Assembly: GCF_935822925.1 (NCBI RefSeq)
Contig: NZ_CAKXZS010000005.1
Span: 88,348-152,347 of the forward strand
Origin: Mesorhizobium ventifaucium
GTDB taxonomy: Bacteria > Pseudomonadota > Alphaproteobacteria > Rhizobiales > Rhizobiaceae
DNA length: 64,000 nt
Reading direction: 5' to 3'
Below, piece by piece: positions 52,346-60,827 of the stretch (the first letter of the stretch is position 1; every line of letters begins with the position of its first letter). Below the pieces are notes generated by a model. It was not told where the DNA came from and did no database searches. It saw only the letters and a list, made by a program, of their open reading frames with translations. The position numbers and the translations under genes were made by a program.

Positions 52346-53968
52346 TCACCTGATATCGATCGGCGCCTCTATCTTCACGATCTCGAAATCCGAGACGAGA
52401 ATATCGAGCCGCGCCGTCCAGCGGCCAGGGACCGGGACGACGAGATCGTCGACGCGCCAGGTGCCGTCGCCGCGCTTTGTCGCCGCGCGCTTGATCGGCT
52501 CGATGCCGGAGTCGGGTTTTGAAAGCATCAGCGTCACTTGGTCCGCGTCGAGCGGGCCGAAATCGCCGGTCATGATGACGATCGAGGCGGCAACCGGCCC
52601 AACATGGCCGGGCGTGATGCTGAGGTCGGCCATCGCCTTCGGCGTGTGGATATGCACCGACGCCGGCTGCACCGCTGCGATCGCCAGGGCGCGTGGCGGC
52701 GGCGTGAAGCGCCAGCCGGCGGCAACGCCGAAGATCGCCAGAACGATCAGTATTTCAATGCCGATCGAGCGGACCAGCCTCCTCTGTACTTCCGTCCCTC
52801 CCGCTTCGGCCGGGCCGGTGAGTTTCCAGCGGTTGGTGGCGGCCAGCGTGAACAGAAAGAACAGCAGCGCCAGCTTGACTAGCAGCAGCCGGCCATAGGC
52901 GGTCTCAAGCAAAGCTGCGGGCGCCTGCACCTGGATGATGGCCAGCACGATGCCGGTGGCAGCAAGCACGGCCACGACAGGCAGGATCGCTTGGGAAAAC
53001 CGGCGCAGAAAAGGCGCGGCCTCAACCGGCTTCCGCCTCATGGCGAGACCGAGCGGCGCCAGCGCCCCGGCCCAGAAGGCAATGCCGGCGCCGTGCAGAA
53101 ACACCATCGGCCTTGTCAGCCATTGCGGTTCGGCGGCACTTGCATGCCCGCTGGCGGCGAGGGCGGCACCGACACCGGCCAAGCCGGCAGCGGCAAACAG
53201 TTTTGCGCCGCCGCGCGGTCCGACCAGCGACAGCAGGCCAAGCCCGAGCGCCACCAGCGCGACCAGCGCCGTCCAGCCGAAGCTGGTGCCGAGCCCGGCC
53301 TGCCAGACGCCCGGCTGCGCCAGCCGGGCGAGCGGTGCCCCGAGCGCGTCCAGTCCCTGCAAGCCGAGCGACAACGGCGCCGCGACGAGGCCGCACAGGA
53401 TTGCGGCGATGACGAAGCGGCGGCCGGCACGCCTGCCTTGCGCCAGCCAAGCGATGGCAAAGGCGCCGCCGACGCCGAGAAACAGGCCGACATAGAGGAA
53501 GACCTTGCCGATCCAGATTGCCGACCTCAGGCCCCGGTCGACAGCTTCGGAGACGGCCGGCGCCGCACTCGGCGCGCCGATGGAAAACAGCACCGAGCCG
53601 CCGACCGGATGGCCATCGGCGGAGATCACCCGCCAGCTCAGCACATGCGTGCCGGATCCGAGCCTTTGCGGATTGTCGATGTCGAGCGTCTGGCCATTGG
53701 GCCGAAAGGACGTCAGGGGAACCGGCGTTCCATCAGGCCGCACCAAGGCCAGCACCAGCGGTGACACCGGCTCGCTGAAGGTCAGCGAGAACTGCGCCGG
53801 GCTCTGCGCCAGCACGGCGCCGTCCGTCGGCTCGGTTGTGACCAGCGCCGCGTGGGCGAAGGCCTGACTTGGGGCGGCAATGGCGGCAAGCAGCACGATC
53901 GCAGCCAGCAGGCAGATCACAGGTCGGCCGGCTGTGCAGACCGTTCGCAGGATGGATGCCGCGTTCAT
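52346..53968 (-). CDS. Copper resistance protein, CopC-CopD fusion
   Basis: The 540-residue protein begins with a signal peptide. A CopC domain follows (about 38-135; HAALVTTEPTDGAVL with the N-terminal copper-binding His, and VISADGHPVGGSVLF). The CopD membrane domain has about eight helices (about 150-430). A C-terminal soluble domain (about 440-540) resembles the YtkA/FixH-like fold. Such fusions bind periplasmic copper and probably move it across the inner membrane. It is the last gene of a leftward copper cluster. Confidence 0.88.
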   Translation of the reverse strand: MNAASILRTVCTAGRPVICLLAAIVLLAAIAAPSQAFAHAALVTTEPTDGAVLAQSPAQFSLTFSEPVSPLVLALVRPDGTPVPLTSFRPNGQTLDIDNPQRLGSGTHVLSWRVISADGHPVGGSVLFSIGAPSAAPAVSEAVDRGLRSAIWIGKVFLYVGLFLGVGGAFAIAWLAQGRRAGRRFVIAAILCGLVAAPLSLGLQGLDALGAPLARLAQPGVWQAGLGTSFGWTALVALVALGLGLLSLVGPRGGAKLFAAAGLAGVGAALAASGHASAAEPQWLTRPMVFLHGAGIAFWAGALAPLGLAMRRKPVEAAPFLRRFSQAILPVVAVLAATGIVLAIIQVQAPAALLETAYGRLLLVKLALLFFLFTLAATNRWKLTGPAEAGGTEVQRRLVRSIGIEILIVLAIFGVAAGWRFTPPPRALAIAAVQPASVHIHTPKAMADLSITPGHVGPVAASIVIMTGDFGPLDADQVTLMLSKPDSGIEPIKRAATKRGDGTWRVDDLVVPVPGRWTARLDILVSDFEIVKIEAPIDIR

Positions 53969-54024
53969 GTCACTGCCATAAGACAGCGGTGCGCTCTATC
54001 CGAAAGAGGGCGCCGCGTAAGAAT

Positions 54025-54543
54025 TCACTTTTTCGGCAGCAGCTTGAGGCCAGGCGCCGGATATTCCAGCGCATCCTCATCCTGGCCGGCCGCTGGAATC
54101 TCGATCCAGCGTTCGGAGGCGCCCTCGCATTCCTGCACCACCGGGAAATAGAGCATTTGGCCGGCCGGCAGATCCGCCGCCAGTGTGCCGCGGAAGACGA
54201 ATTCGTCGTAGAACTCGTCCGGCAGGCTGCCGCCGCTCCAGTCGATTTGCTTGGCACCTGATGTCACCGCCTGGCCGTGGAGCTGGTAGGACTTTTCGTA
54301 TCTGCCTTGCTTGGCCTGCAGCGTCCAGCCCGGCTTCGGCATCGGCTTTACCGAAATCACCCCTTCCGGGATCTGCACGCGCACGGCGGTCGTCGCCTTG
54401 CCCTCGCAGCCATGCGGCACGCGCAGGATCGCCTTGTAGGTCGAGCCGACAGACGCTTCCTGGGTTTCGAGCGTGACATGGGCGAAAGCTGCACCCGTCC
54501 CGAAGACGAGAAACGCGCAGGCCGACAAAAGATACTTGTTCAT
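54025..54543 (-). CDS. YcnI-family (DUF1775) copper-associated protein
   Basis: The 172-residue exported protein has a signal peptide ending AAFA, so the mature chain starts HVTLETQEASVGSTYKAILRVPHGCEG. The N-terminal His and the conserved Trp/Glu/His pattern (KPGWTLQ, IDWSGGSLPDEFYDEFVFRG) define the YcnI/DUF1775 copper-binding fold. I choose ATG 54543 over 54564. It is located between PCuAC and CopC-CopD, as in many copper clusters. Confidence 0.88.
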   Translation of the reverse strand: MNKYLLSACAFLVFGTGAAFAHVTLETQEASVGSTYKAILRVPHGCEGKATTAVRVQIPEGVISVKPMPKPGWTLQAKQGRYEKSYQLHGQAVTSGAKQIDWSGGSLPDEFYDEFVFRGTLAADLPAGQMLYFPVVQECEGASERWIEIPAAGQDEDALEYPAPGLKLLPKK

Positions 54544-54603
54544 GATGGTCTCTCTGATTTCCACAATGATGCTTCTGGTTACGAATTTAAGCTTTTGGCC
54601 GGA

Positions 54604-55143
54604 TCAATTGGCATGGTCGTGCATGCCGCCCATTTCGCCCATGCCCTCGACGGCGAACTCGACGGTCACCGTGCCGGCCTTCTCGAAGGTCAGCGTGGCG
54701 GGAAACGTCTCGCCTTGCTGGGGCTGCTGCTTCAGCCCGACGAACATCAGATGATAGCCGCCGGGCGCCAGCGCGACCTTGCCGCCGGCCGGGATTTCGA
54801 GGCCGCCGCTGACCGGCCGCATGGTCATGACGCCGTCCTTGACGCCCATTTCGTGCAGTTCAGTCCTGTCCGACACATCGGAGGAGATCGACAGCAGCCG
54901 GTCCGGTGAACTGCCGGTGTTGGTGATGGTGAAGTAGCCGCCGGCCACTTTGGCGCCAGGCGGCGTGGCACGCGACCAGGGATGCACGATCTCGAGGTCA
55001 CCAACCCTGAACTCATGCGCGAAAACGGCCTGGGCGCTGACGAACAGGAGGGCGAGGAGGAATACGGTGATGCCGAGTCGCTCCTCGACGTGGCGCAGGA
55101 ACGAGCTGTTGCGGCCGAACCGCGCGCGGAAAGAGTGAGACAT
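54604..55143 (-). CDS. Periplasmic copper chaperone PCuAC
   Basis: The 179-residue protein has an N-terminal membrane/signal segment (about 24-42). The PCuAC domain includes VHPWSRATPPGAKVAGGYFT, ELHEMGVKDGVMTMRPV (the H-x~10-M...M copper(I) ligands) and PGGYHLMFVGLKQ. A Met/His-rich tail (MGEMGGMHDH) follows. PCuAC delivers Cu(I) for Cu-A or Cu-B centre assembly. The ATG at 55143 lies about 100 bases after the DUF2946 gene. Confidence 0.9.
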   Translation of the reverse strand: MSHSFRARFGRNSSFLRHVEERLGITVFLLALLFVSAQAVFAHEFRVGDLEIVHPWSRATPPGAKVAGGYFTITNTGSSPDRLLSISSDVSDRTELHEMGVKDGVMTMRPVSGGLEIPAGGKVALAPGGYHLMFVGLKQQPQQGETFPATLTFEKAGTVTVEFAVEGMGEMGGMHDHAN

Positions 55144-55247
55144 GATAGCTCCAGGAACTGAGAAATCGCGCCGTCGGCCGGTCGCAAACAGTTTCGATGT
55201 TGAACGAATTCGCGCGCGAAAAATTCCGCAACGCGAACTGGAACGGA

Positions 55248-55631
55248 TCAGGCCGTCACCGGCGGCGCGCGCGGATTCGACGGAGAGCGGTCGCGGGCAA
55301 AGTCGAGATGCCTGAACGCCGGCAGCACAAACGCGATGGTTTCGACGGAAAAATTGCCGGACAGCGTGGCGGCAGCGGGCGGCGGCGCGTAGACAGCCGA
55401 GGCCATGCCGCAGCCAAGCATGCAGCAAGCCGGCATGTGCTGCTGGTGCGGGTCGCCGCCGGGACGCTGGGCAGCGCCCTCATGGGTGCAGATGACGTTG
55501 CCGAAGGCGTCGTGTTGCGAAGCTTCCGGGCTCAAGCCGAAGGTGAATGCGCCAAACACCGACTGGAGCACGAGCAAATAGGCCGCGGCGAATGCCGCCG
55601 GCATGCTCCATCGTCTCCGCCGAATGTTCAA
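55248..55631 (-). CDS. DUF2946-type small exported protein
   Basis: The 127-residue protein has one N-terminal hydrophobic segment (AAFAAAYLLVLQSVFGAF) and a Cys/His-bearing core (HMPACCMLGCGMAS). This fits DUF2946, commonly encoded beside PCuAC and other copper genes. I choose TTG 55631 because AGGAGG lies seven bases upstream; ATG 55604 has no such site. It is the first gene of the copper cluster. The function is unknown; metal binding by the clustered cysteines is inference. Confidence 0.75.
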   Translation of the reverse strand: MNIRRRRWSMPAAFAAAYLLVLQSVFGAFTFGLSPEASQHDAFGNVICTHEGAAQRPGGDPHQQHMPACCMLGCGMASAVYAPPPAAATLSGNFSVETIAFVLPAFRHLDFARDRSPSNPRAPPVTA

Positions 55632-55730
55632 AGGCCCGCCTCCTCTCGAAGCAACGGCAAGATATCTAGCACGCGGCCGGCGGGCGGAAAATCGCCAAAT
55701 CACTGCTGCGGCAACGCGGCGCTTCCGCCC

Positions 55731-56624
55731 TTACGGCTGCTGGCCTTCTGGAATCGACGTCAGCAGCGTGTGCCGCGCGGACTTAAGATGCTTGCGGCAG
55801 GCGGCGTCGACCTTGCCGAGATCGCGCGATTTGAGCGCCGCGATATAGGCCAGGTGTTCCGCGACCGCCACTTCGTTGCGCTCGCGCTCCTGCGCCTTGT
55901 TCCACTGATAGTGGTAGTGGAAGATCATGGCGATGACGTCGTAGAAATCGACGATGAAGCGATTGTGCGACGCGCGGTGGATCAGCCGGTGAAAGCGCTC
56001 GTCGAGCTCCGAGAATTCGTTGAAGCGCGTGGCGATCTCGCGCGCCAGCAGGCGATGCTCGTCCTCCAGCAGGTCGAGGTCGGCCCACACCGGGCTGTCT
56101 TCCGGCAGGGCGGCGAAGGCGGCGGCCGAACGCAGTTCGAACATCTCGCGGATTTCGGTCAATTCCAGCGCGAAAGCGCGGGTAAAACCTTTCAGCACCC
56201 AATGGCTGTTGCGGCGCTTCTCGATCAGCCCGAAGCGGGAGAAGCGGATCAGGAACTCGCGCACGCTGGTGGTGCCGACGCCGATCTCGCGCGCCAGCTC
56301 AAGTTCGTTGATCTGCATGCCAGGCTCGACACCGCCGGCAAGCAGCCGCCGCATGAAGGAGCGCTCGATGATCTGCGACAGCGTGTCGGTCTCTTCCTCG
56401 GGGAAAAAGTCGTCCGGCCGCGGCACGCGCAACACCGTCTTGCTGCGCTTGTTCCAGGCGATCAGCCCCGTCTCTTCCATGCGCGCAAGGATGGTGCGGA
56501 TGGTCGTGCGGCTGACGCCAAGCAAGGCGCCCAGCTCGGGCTCCGACGGCAGGCTTTTCGTTTCGTCGAGCAGCCGCAAACCGCGATTGTAGGCGTCCTT
56601 ATAGACGTTGTTGCTCTTCGACAT
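55731..56624 (-). CDS. GntR/FadR-type regulator with two winged-helix domains and an FCD domain
   Basis: The 297-residue protein begins with a GntR winged helix (about 10-70; LPSEPELGALLGVSRTTIRTILARMEETGLI). A second DNA-binding domain follows (about 80-150; INELELAREIGVGTTSVREFLIRFSRFGLIEK), and then an FCD ligand-binding domain (about 165-290) with its metal-site histidines. Two tandem helix-turn-helix units are unusual for this family. It is divergent from the UxaA-type dehydratase gene, which it probably regulates. I chose ATG 56624 (MSKSNNVYKD). Confidence 0.88.
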   Translation of the reverse strand: MSKSNNVYKDAYNRGLRLLDETKSLPSEPELGALLGVSRTTIRTILARMEETGLIAWNKRSKTVLRVPRPDDFFPEEETDTLSQIIERSFMRRLLAGGVEPGMQINELELAREIGVGTTSVREFLIRFSRFGLIEKRRNSHWVLKGFTRAFALELTEIREMFELRSAAAFAALPEDSPVWADLDLLEDEHRLLAREIATRFNEFSELDERFHRLIHRASHNRFIVDFYDVIAMIFHYHYQWNKAQERERNEVAVAEHLAYIAALKSRDLGKVDAACRKHLKSARHTLLTSIPEGQQP

Positions 56625-56784
56625 CCCCTGCCCCGTTGCGCGCCGGCGCTTGCGGCGGCCGGCTTGAAGCGCGATATGCAGATGCTCCTGGCGCAGGCTC
56701 CCACGAAGCGGAACCGCTCTTCGGAAGTTAGGCCTGGTTCCAGCGTCCGGTCCTCTGCGCATCGACAAGAACGCGCGGCTTCGT

Positions 56785-56821
56785 CATGAAAAAACAATTG
56801 ACGCAAAACTGTTTTTTCACG
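56785..56821. promoter_or_regulatory. AT-rich palindromic operator candidate in the divergent gap
   Basis: CATGAAAAAACA (56785-56796) and TGTTTTTTCACG (56810-56821) form an inverted repeat with a 13-bp centre. TTAACTGTTAA follows at 56833. The site lies midway between the divergent GntR gene and the dehydratase gene, where the regulator would act. The long half-sites would suit a protein with two DNA-binding domains, but this is inference. Confidence 0.55.
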
Positions 56822-56893
56822 ATAAAAGACATTAACTGTTAACAGGCGCGTGTCAATCGCTTGCCGATCCCAACAACACCCAGGAAATTGCCC

Positions 56894-58399
56894 GTGAACG
56901 CCGCAAACAGCATTCTTCTATCCCCCGCCGACAATGTCGCGGTCGCCTATGGCCGCATCGAGATCGGCGCGGTGCTGCCGGGCGGCGCCGTTGCCACGGC
57001 GCTGATCGAACCCGGCCACAAGGTGGCGATCAAGCCGATCGCCGCCGGCGAGGCCGTGGTCAAATACGCTCAGGCGATCGGCCGCGCCACTGAAGCCATT
57101 GCGCCCGGCGAGCATGTCCATTCGCACAATCTGGTCTTCGAGTCCGGGCGTTTGCCGGTGGTGCCGCCGAGCGAAGCCGTGCACGCCACAGAGGCCGACC
57201 GCGCCCGCACCTTCATGGGCTACCGTCGCGCCGACGGTCGCGCCGGGACGCGCAACTTCATCGGCATTCTCGCCAGCGTCAATTGCTCGGCCACCGTTTG
57301 CCACGCCATCGCCGACGAGGCGAACCGGACGCTGCTGCCCAGATGTCCGGGGATTGACGGCTTCGTCCCCATCGTTCACGGCCAGGGCTGCGGCATGAGC
57401 GCCACCGGCGACGGCATGATGGTGCTGCACCGCACGCTGGCCGGTTATGCTCGCCACCCGAATTTCGGCGGCGTGCTGATGGTCGGCCTCGGCTGCGAAG
57501 TCAATCAGCTTACCCTCTATGGCCAGAAGGGCGTCGCCGCGGGAAAACGCCATTTCAACATCCAGGAAGCCGGCGGCTCGCGCAAATCTGTTCAGAAGGC
57601 GTTGGTCGTGCTGGCCGAGATCGCCGACGAGGTCGGCAAGCTTGAGCGTGAGCCGATTCCGGTCAGCGAGATCGTCGTTGGCCTGCAATGCGGCGGCTCC
57701 GACGGCATGTCCGGCATCACTGCCAATCCGGCGCTGGGCGCCGCCGTCGACATCCTGGCCGGCGTCGGCGGCATCGGCATCCTCTCCGAGACGACGGAAA
57801 TCTATGGCGCCGAGCATCTGCTGGCCTATCGTGCGGCGACCCCGGAGATCGCCGCCAAGCTCGACGGCTATGTAAAATGGTGGGAAGACCATGTCGCCAA
57901 GCATGGCGCCTCCATCGACAACAATCCTTCACCCGGCAACAAGCGCGGCGGCCTGACCACTATTTTGGAGAAGTCGCTTGGCGCGGTCGCCAAGGGCGGC
58001 CAGACACCGCTCAACGGCGTCTTCGGCTATGCCGAAAAGGTCACCGGCCACGGCTTGGTGTTCATGGACACGCCCGGCTACGACCCGGTTTCCGCCACCG
58101 GCCAGGTGGCGGGCGGCGCCAACGTCATCGTCTTCACCACCGGCCGCGGTTCCTGCTTCGGCTGCCGGCCGACACCATCGATCAAGGTCGCCAGCAACTC
58201 GACCATGTACCACACCATGGAAGAGGACATGGACGTGAATTGCGGCGTCATCGCCTCTGGCGAAAAGACCATTGCCGGCATGGGCCGCGAGATTTTCGAG
58301 CTGATCGTCGAGACGGCTTCCGGCCGCAAGACCAAGAGCGAGGAGTTCGGCTACGGCGACAACGAGTTCGTGCCCTGGCACCTCGGCGCAACCCTCTAG
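56894..58399 (+). CDS. UxaA-family (altronate/galactarate dehydratase-like) hydrolyase
   Basis: The 501-residue protein has the N-terminal SAF domain (about 10-95) and the large UxaA catalytic domain. Motifs include ADGRAGTRNFIGILASVNCS, HGQGCGMSATGDG, VVGLQCGGSDGMSG and FTTGRGSCFGCRPTPSIKV, whose cysteines bind the catalytic iron. It dehydrates a sugar acid to a 2-keto-3-deoxy acid; altronate, galactarate and related acids are all possible. I use GTG 56894; TTG 56861 would add 11 residues. Confidence 0.88.
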   Translation: MNAANSILLSPADNVAVAYGRIEIGAVLPGGAVATALIEPGHKVAIKPIAAGEAVVKYAQAIGRATEAIAPGEHVHSHNLVFESGRLPVVPPSEAVHATEADRARTFMGYRRADGRAGTRNFIGILASVNCSATVCHAIADEANRTLLPRCPGIDGFVPIVHGQGCGMSATGDGMMVLHRTLAGYARHPNFGGVLMVGLGCEVNQLTLYGQKGVAAGKRHFNIQEAGGSRKSVQKALVVLAEIADEVGKLEREPIPVSEIVVGLQCGGSDGMSGITANPALGAAVDILAGVGGIGILSETTEIYGAEHLLAYRAATPEIAAKLDGYVKWWEDHVAKHGASIDNNPSPGNKRGGLTTILEKSLGAVAKGGQTPLNGVFGYAEKVTGHGLVFMDTPGYDPVSATGQVAGGANVIVFTTGRGSCFGCRPTPSIKVASNSTMYHTMEEDMDVNCGVIASGEKTIAGMGREIFELIVETASGRKTKSEEFGYGDNEFVPWHLGATL

Positions 58400-58460
58400 C
58401 CCGACCGCTAACGGACAACGACAACGGACAGGCCCGGCAACGGCCGGTGGGAGGCTTTGC

Positions 58461-59459
58461 ATGATGAAACGCCGTGTCGGCAGCACCGCGCTGGAAATAA
58501 CCGAGGTCAGCTTCGGCGGCGCGGCGGTTGGCGGGCTCTACCGAGCCTGCCCGCGCGAGACGGCGATGCAGACGCTGCAGGTCGCCTGGGATGCCGGCTT
58601 GCGGTATTTCGATACGGCGCCCTTCTACGGCTTCGGCCTTTCGGAACGCCGCTTCGGCGATTTCCTGCGCGACAAGCCGCGGGACTCCTACGTGCTGTCG
58701 ACCAAGGTCGGGCGCCTGTTGCGGCCGGTGCCGGAAGACCAGATCCCGGACCATTCCTATGTCGATCCGCTTCCCTTTGCGCTCGACTATGACTATTCCT
58801 ATGACGGCATCATGCGCTCGGTCGAGTTTAGCTATGCGCGGCTTGGCCTCAATCGAATCGACATCCTGTTCGTCCACGACATCGGCGCCTATACGCATGG
58901 CGTCGAGAAAACGAAGCTGCATTTCCGCCAGTTTATGGATGGCGGGCTAAAGGCGCTGGAGGAGTTGAAGACGTCCAGGGTCATTTCCGCCTACGGCCTT
59001 GGCGTCAACGAGGTTCAGATCTGCCTTGATGTGCTGCGCCAGGCGCCGCTCGACTGCATCCTGCTGGCCAGCCGCTACTCATTGCTCGACCGCACCGCCG
59101 AAGCCGAATTGCTGCCGCGTTGCCGGCAACGGCAGACCTCGCTGATCATCGGCGGCGTCTTCAACTCGGGCATCTTGGCGACCGGTCCGGTGCCGGGTGC
59201 GCATTTCGACTACCTGCCGGCCACCGAGGACATTCTCGGCCGCGTCGGCGCCATGGAGAAAATCGCAGCGGAGGGCGGCTACCCGCTTGCAGCGGCGGCG
59301 TTCCAGTTCCCGCTGCACGAGCCTGTGGTGGCGTCCGTACTGACGGGTACGGCCAAGCCCACCAACCTGACGCGTAACCTTGAACTGCTCGGCGTCAAGG
59401 TGCCGGAAACCGACTTCGCCAAATATGATACTTACACGATCGTGCAGCAGCTCGGCTGA
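58461..59459 (+). CDS. Aldo/keto reductase, L-fucose/aldose 1-dehydrogenase-like
   Basis: The 332-residue AKR barrel has catalytic residues in YFDTAPFYGFGLSE (Asp, Tyr), LSTKVGRLL (Lys) and ILFVHDIG (His). The overall layout (DYSYDGIMRSVEFSYARLGL, a VLTGTAKPTNLTRNLELL-type C-terminus) resembles the L-fucose/D-threo-aldose 1-dehydrogenases, which oxidise a sugar to its lactone. GGGAGG precedes the double ATG. It lies 61 bases after the dehydratase gene in the same operon. Confidence 0.85.
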   Translation: MMKRRVGSTALEITEVSFGGAAVGGLYRACPRETAMQTLQVAWDAGLRYFDTAPFYGFGLSERRFGDFLRDKPRDSYVLSTKVGRLLRPVPEDQIPDHSYVDPLPFALDYDYSYDGIMRSVEFSYARLGLNRIDILFVHDIGAYTHGVEKTKLHFRQFMDGGLKALEELKTSRVISAYGLGVNEVQICLDVLRQAPLDCILLASRYSLLDRTAEAELLPRCRQRQTSLIIGGVFNSGILATGPVPGAHFDYLPATEDILGRVGAMEKIAAEGGYPLAAAAFQFPLHEPVVASVLTGTAKPTNLTRNLELLGVKVPETDFAKYDTYTIVQQLG

Positions 59460-59669
59460 TGCAACTTCCAAACTGTCAGGCAATGAGGATCGGCAGGACG
59501 CTTTCTTCCGATCGAGCCCGGAAAGCGATACGAAACACCGCTTGCGTCGACCGCACCGATAGACTATCAAAATCCGGCAAATGTTTTTTATTGATAAAGT
59601 TCTGTTTGGGCAGCGCCTATCCGAATGGAGTTTCGTAACGTTCACCGGGCGACTTAGGGAGGAAACCTA

Positions 59670-60665
59670 ATGAAATTCGTGACCAGCATTCTCAACCGCC
59701 GCGCCTTCGTGGCGCTCGCTGCCGCCTCGATGCTTGCCGGCGTGATGCATTCGGCGCCGGCTTCGGCGGCGGACGTGACCATTCCGATCATCGTCAAGGA
59801 CACCACCTCCTTCTACTGGCAGATCGTCCTGGCCGGCGCCCGCAAGGCCGGCAAGGACCTCGGCGTCAACGTGCCGGAACTCGGCGCCCAGGCAGAGACC
59901 GACGTCAACGGCCAGATCTCGATCCTCGAAAACGCCGTCGCCGGCAACCCGGCTGCCGTCGTCATCGCACCGACCGAGGCCAAGGCGCTCGGCAAGCCGA
60001 TCGACGAGGCAGCCACCAACGTCAAGATCATCGGCATCGACTCCGGCGCCGACTCCAAGGCCTTCACCTCGTTCCTGACCACCGACAATATCCAGGGCGG
60101 TCGCGTCGCCGCCGACGGCCTGGCGGCAGCCATCGGCGAGGCCAATGGCGGCAAAGTCGAGGGCGACGTCGCCCTGATCACCGCACTTCCGGGCGCCGGC
60201 TCGCTCGAACAGCGCGCCCAGGGCTTCAAGGAACAGCTTGCCGCCAAATATCCCGGCCTCAAGCTTGTCGCCGACAAATACGCCGACGGCCAGGCCACGA
60301 CCGGCCTCAACATCGCGACCGACCTGATCACCGCCAATCCGAACCTCAAGGGCATCTTCGCCTCCAACCTGATCATGGCGCAAGGCGTCGGTCAGGCGAT
60401 CGCCGAGAACAGCCTGGCCGGCAAGGTCGGGTTGGTCGGCTTCGACAGCGACGAGAAGCTGATCAAGTTCCTCAACGACGGCGTCATTTCGGCTCTCGTC
60501 GTCCAGGATCCGTACCGGATGGGCTATGACGGCATCAAGACGGCGCTCGCCGCCTCGAAAGGCGAGAAGGTTGAGGCCAATGTCGACACAGGCGCCAACC
60601 TCGTCACCAAGGCCAACATGAAGGATCCGAAGATCGACGCGCTGCTCAATCCGAAGCTCGACTGA
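59670..60665 (+). CDS. Rbs-type sugar ABC transporter substrate-binding protein
   Basis: The 331-residue periplasmic protein has a signal peptide (about 1-30; AALAAASMLAGVMHSAPASAAD) and a type I periplasmic-binding fold of the RbsB class (VTIPIIVKDTTSFYWQIVLAGARKAGKDLG, GNPAAVVIAPTEAKALGKPIDEA, VGLVGFDSDEKLIKFL). It captures a pentose, hexose or deoxyhexose for the next two genes. A strong GGGAGG site precedes the ATG. The 210-base gap before it holds no gene and may contain its own promoter. Confidence 0.92.
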   Translation: MKFVTSILNRRAFVALAAASMLAGVMHSAPASAADVTIPIIVKDTTSFYWQIVLAGARKAGKDLGVNVPELGAQAETDVNGQISILENAVAGNPAAVVIAPTEAKALGKPIDEAATNVKIIGIDSGADSKAFTSFLTTDNIQGGRVAADGLAAAIGEANGGKVEGDVALITALPGAGSLEQRAQGFKEQLAAKYPGLKLVADKYADGQATTGLNIATDLITANPNLKGIFASNLIMAQGVGQAIAENSLAGKVGLVGFDSDEKLIKFLNDGVISALVVQDPYRMGYDGIKTALAASKGEKVEANVDTGANLVTKANMKDPKIDALLNPKLD

Positions 60666-60683
60666 GCATCGCCGTAGGTGCAT

Positions 60684-60713
60684 TGTTTCCGGGGCCACGT
60701 TGCCCCGGAAACA
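60684..60713 (+). promoter_or_regulatory. Intercistronic hairpin after the binding-protein gene
   Basis: A perfect 12-bp stem (TGTTTCCGGGGC, loop CACGTT, GCCCCGGAAACA) lies 19 bases after the stop. No T run follows. In ABC operons such hairpins commonly protect the binding-protein mRNA or cause partial termination, so that the binding protein is made in excess over the ATPase and permease. Confidence 0.7.
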
Positions 60714-60827
60714 CCCTGAAGTGCTTCGAGATGAGCCGGCTTCAATACCCTTGACGATGCGACCCGGCCAGCGTTGCTACGTGCCAATCGTGAGCCCAAT
60801 CTGGGAGGCCGATCTGGGAGGATTGCC

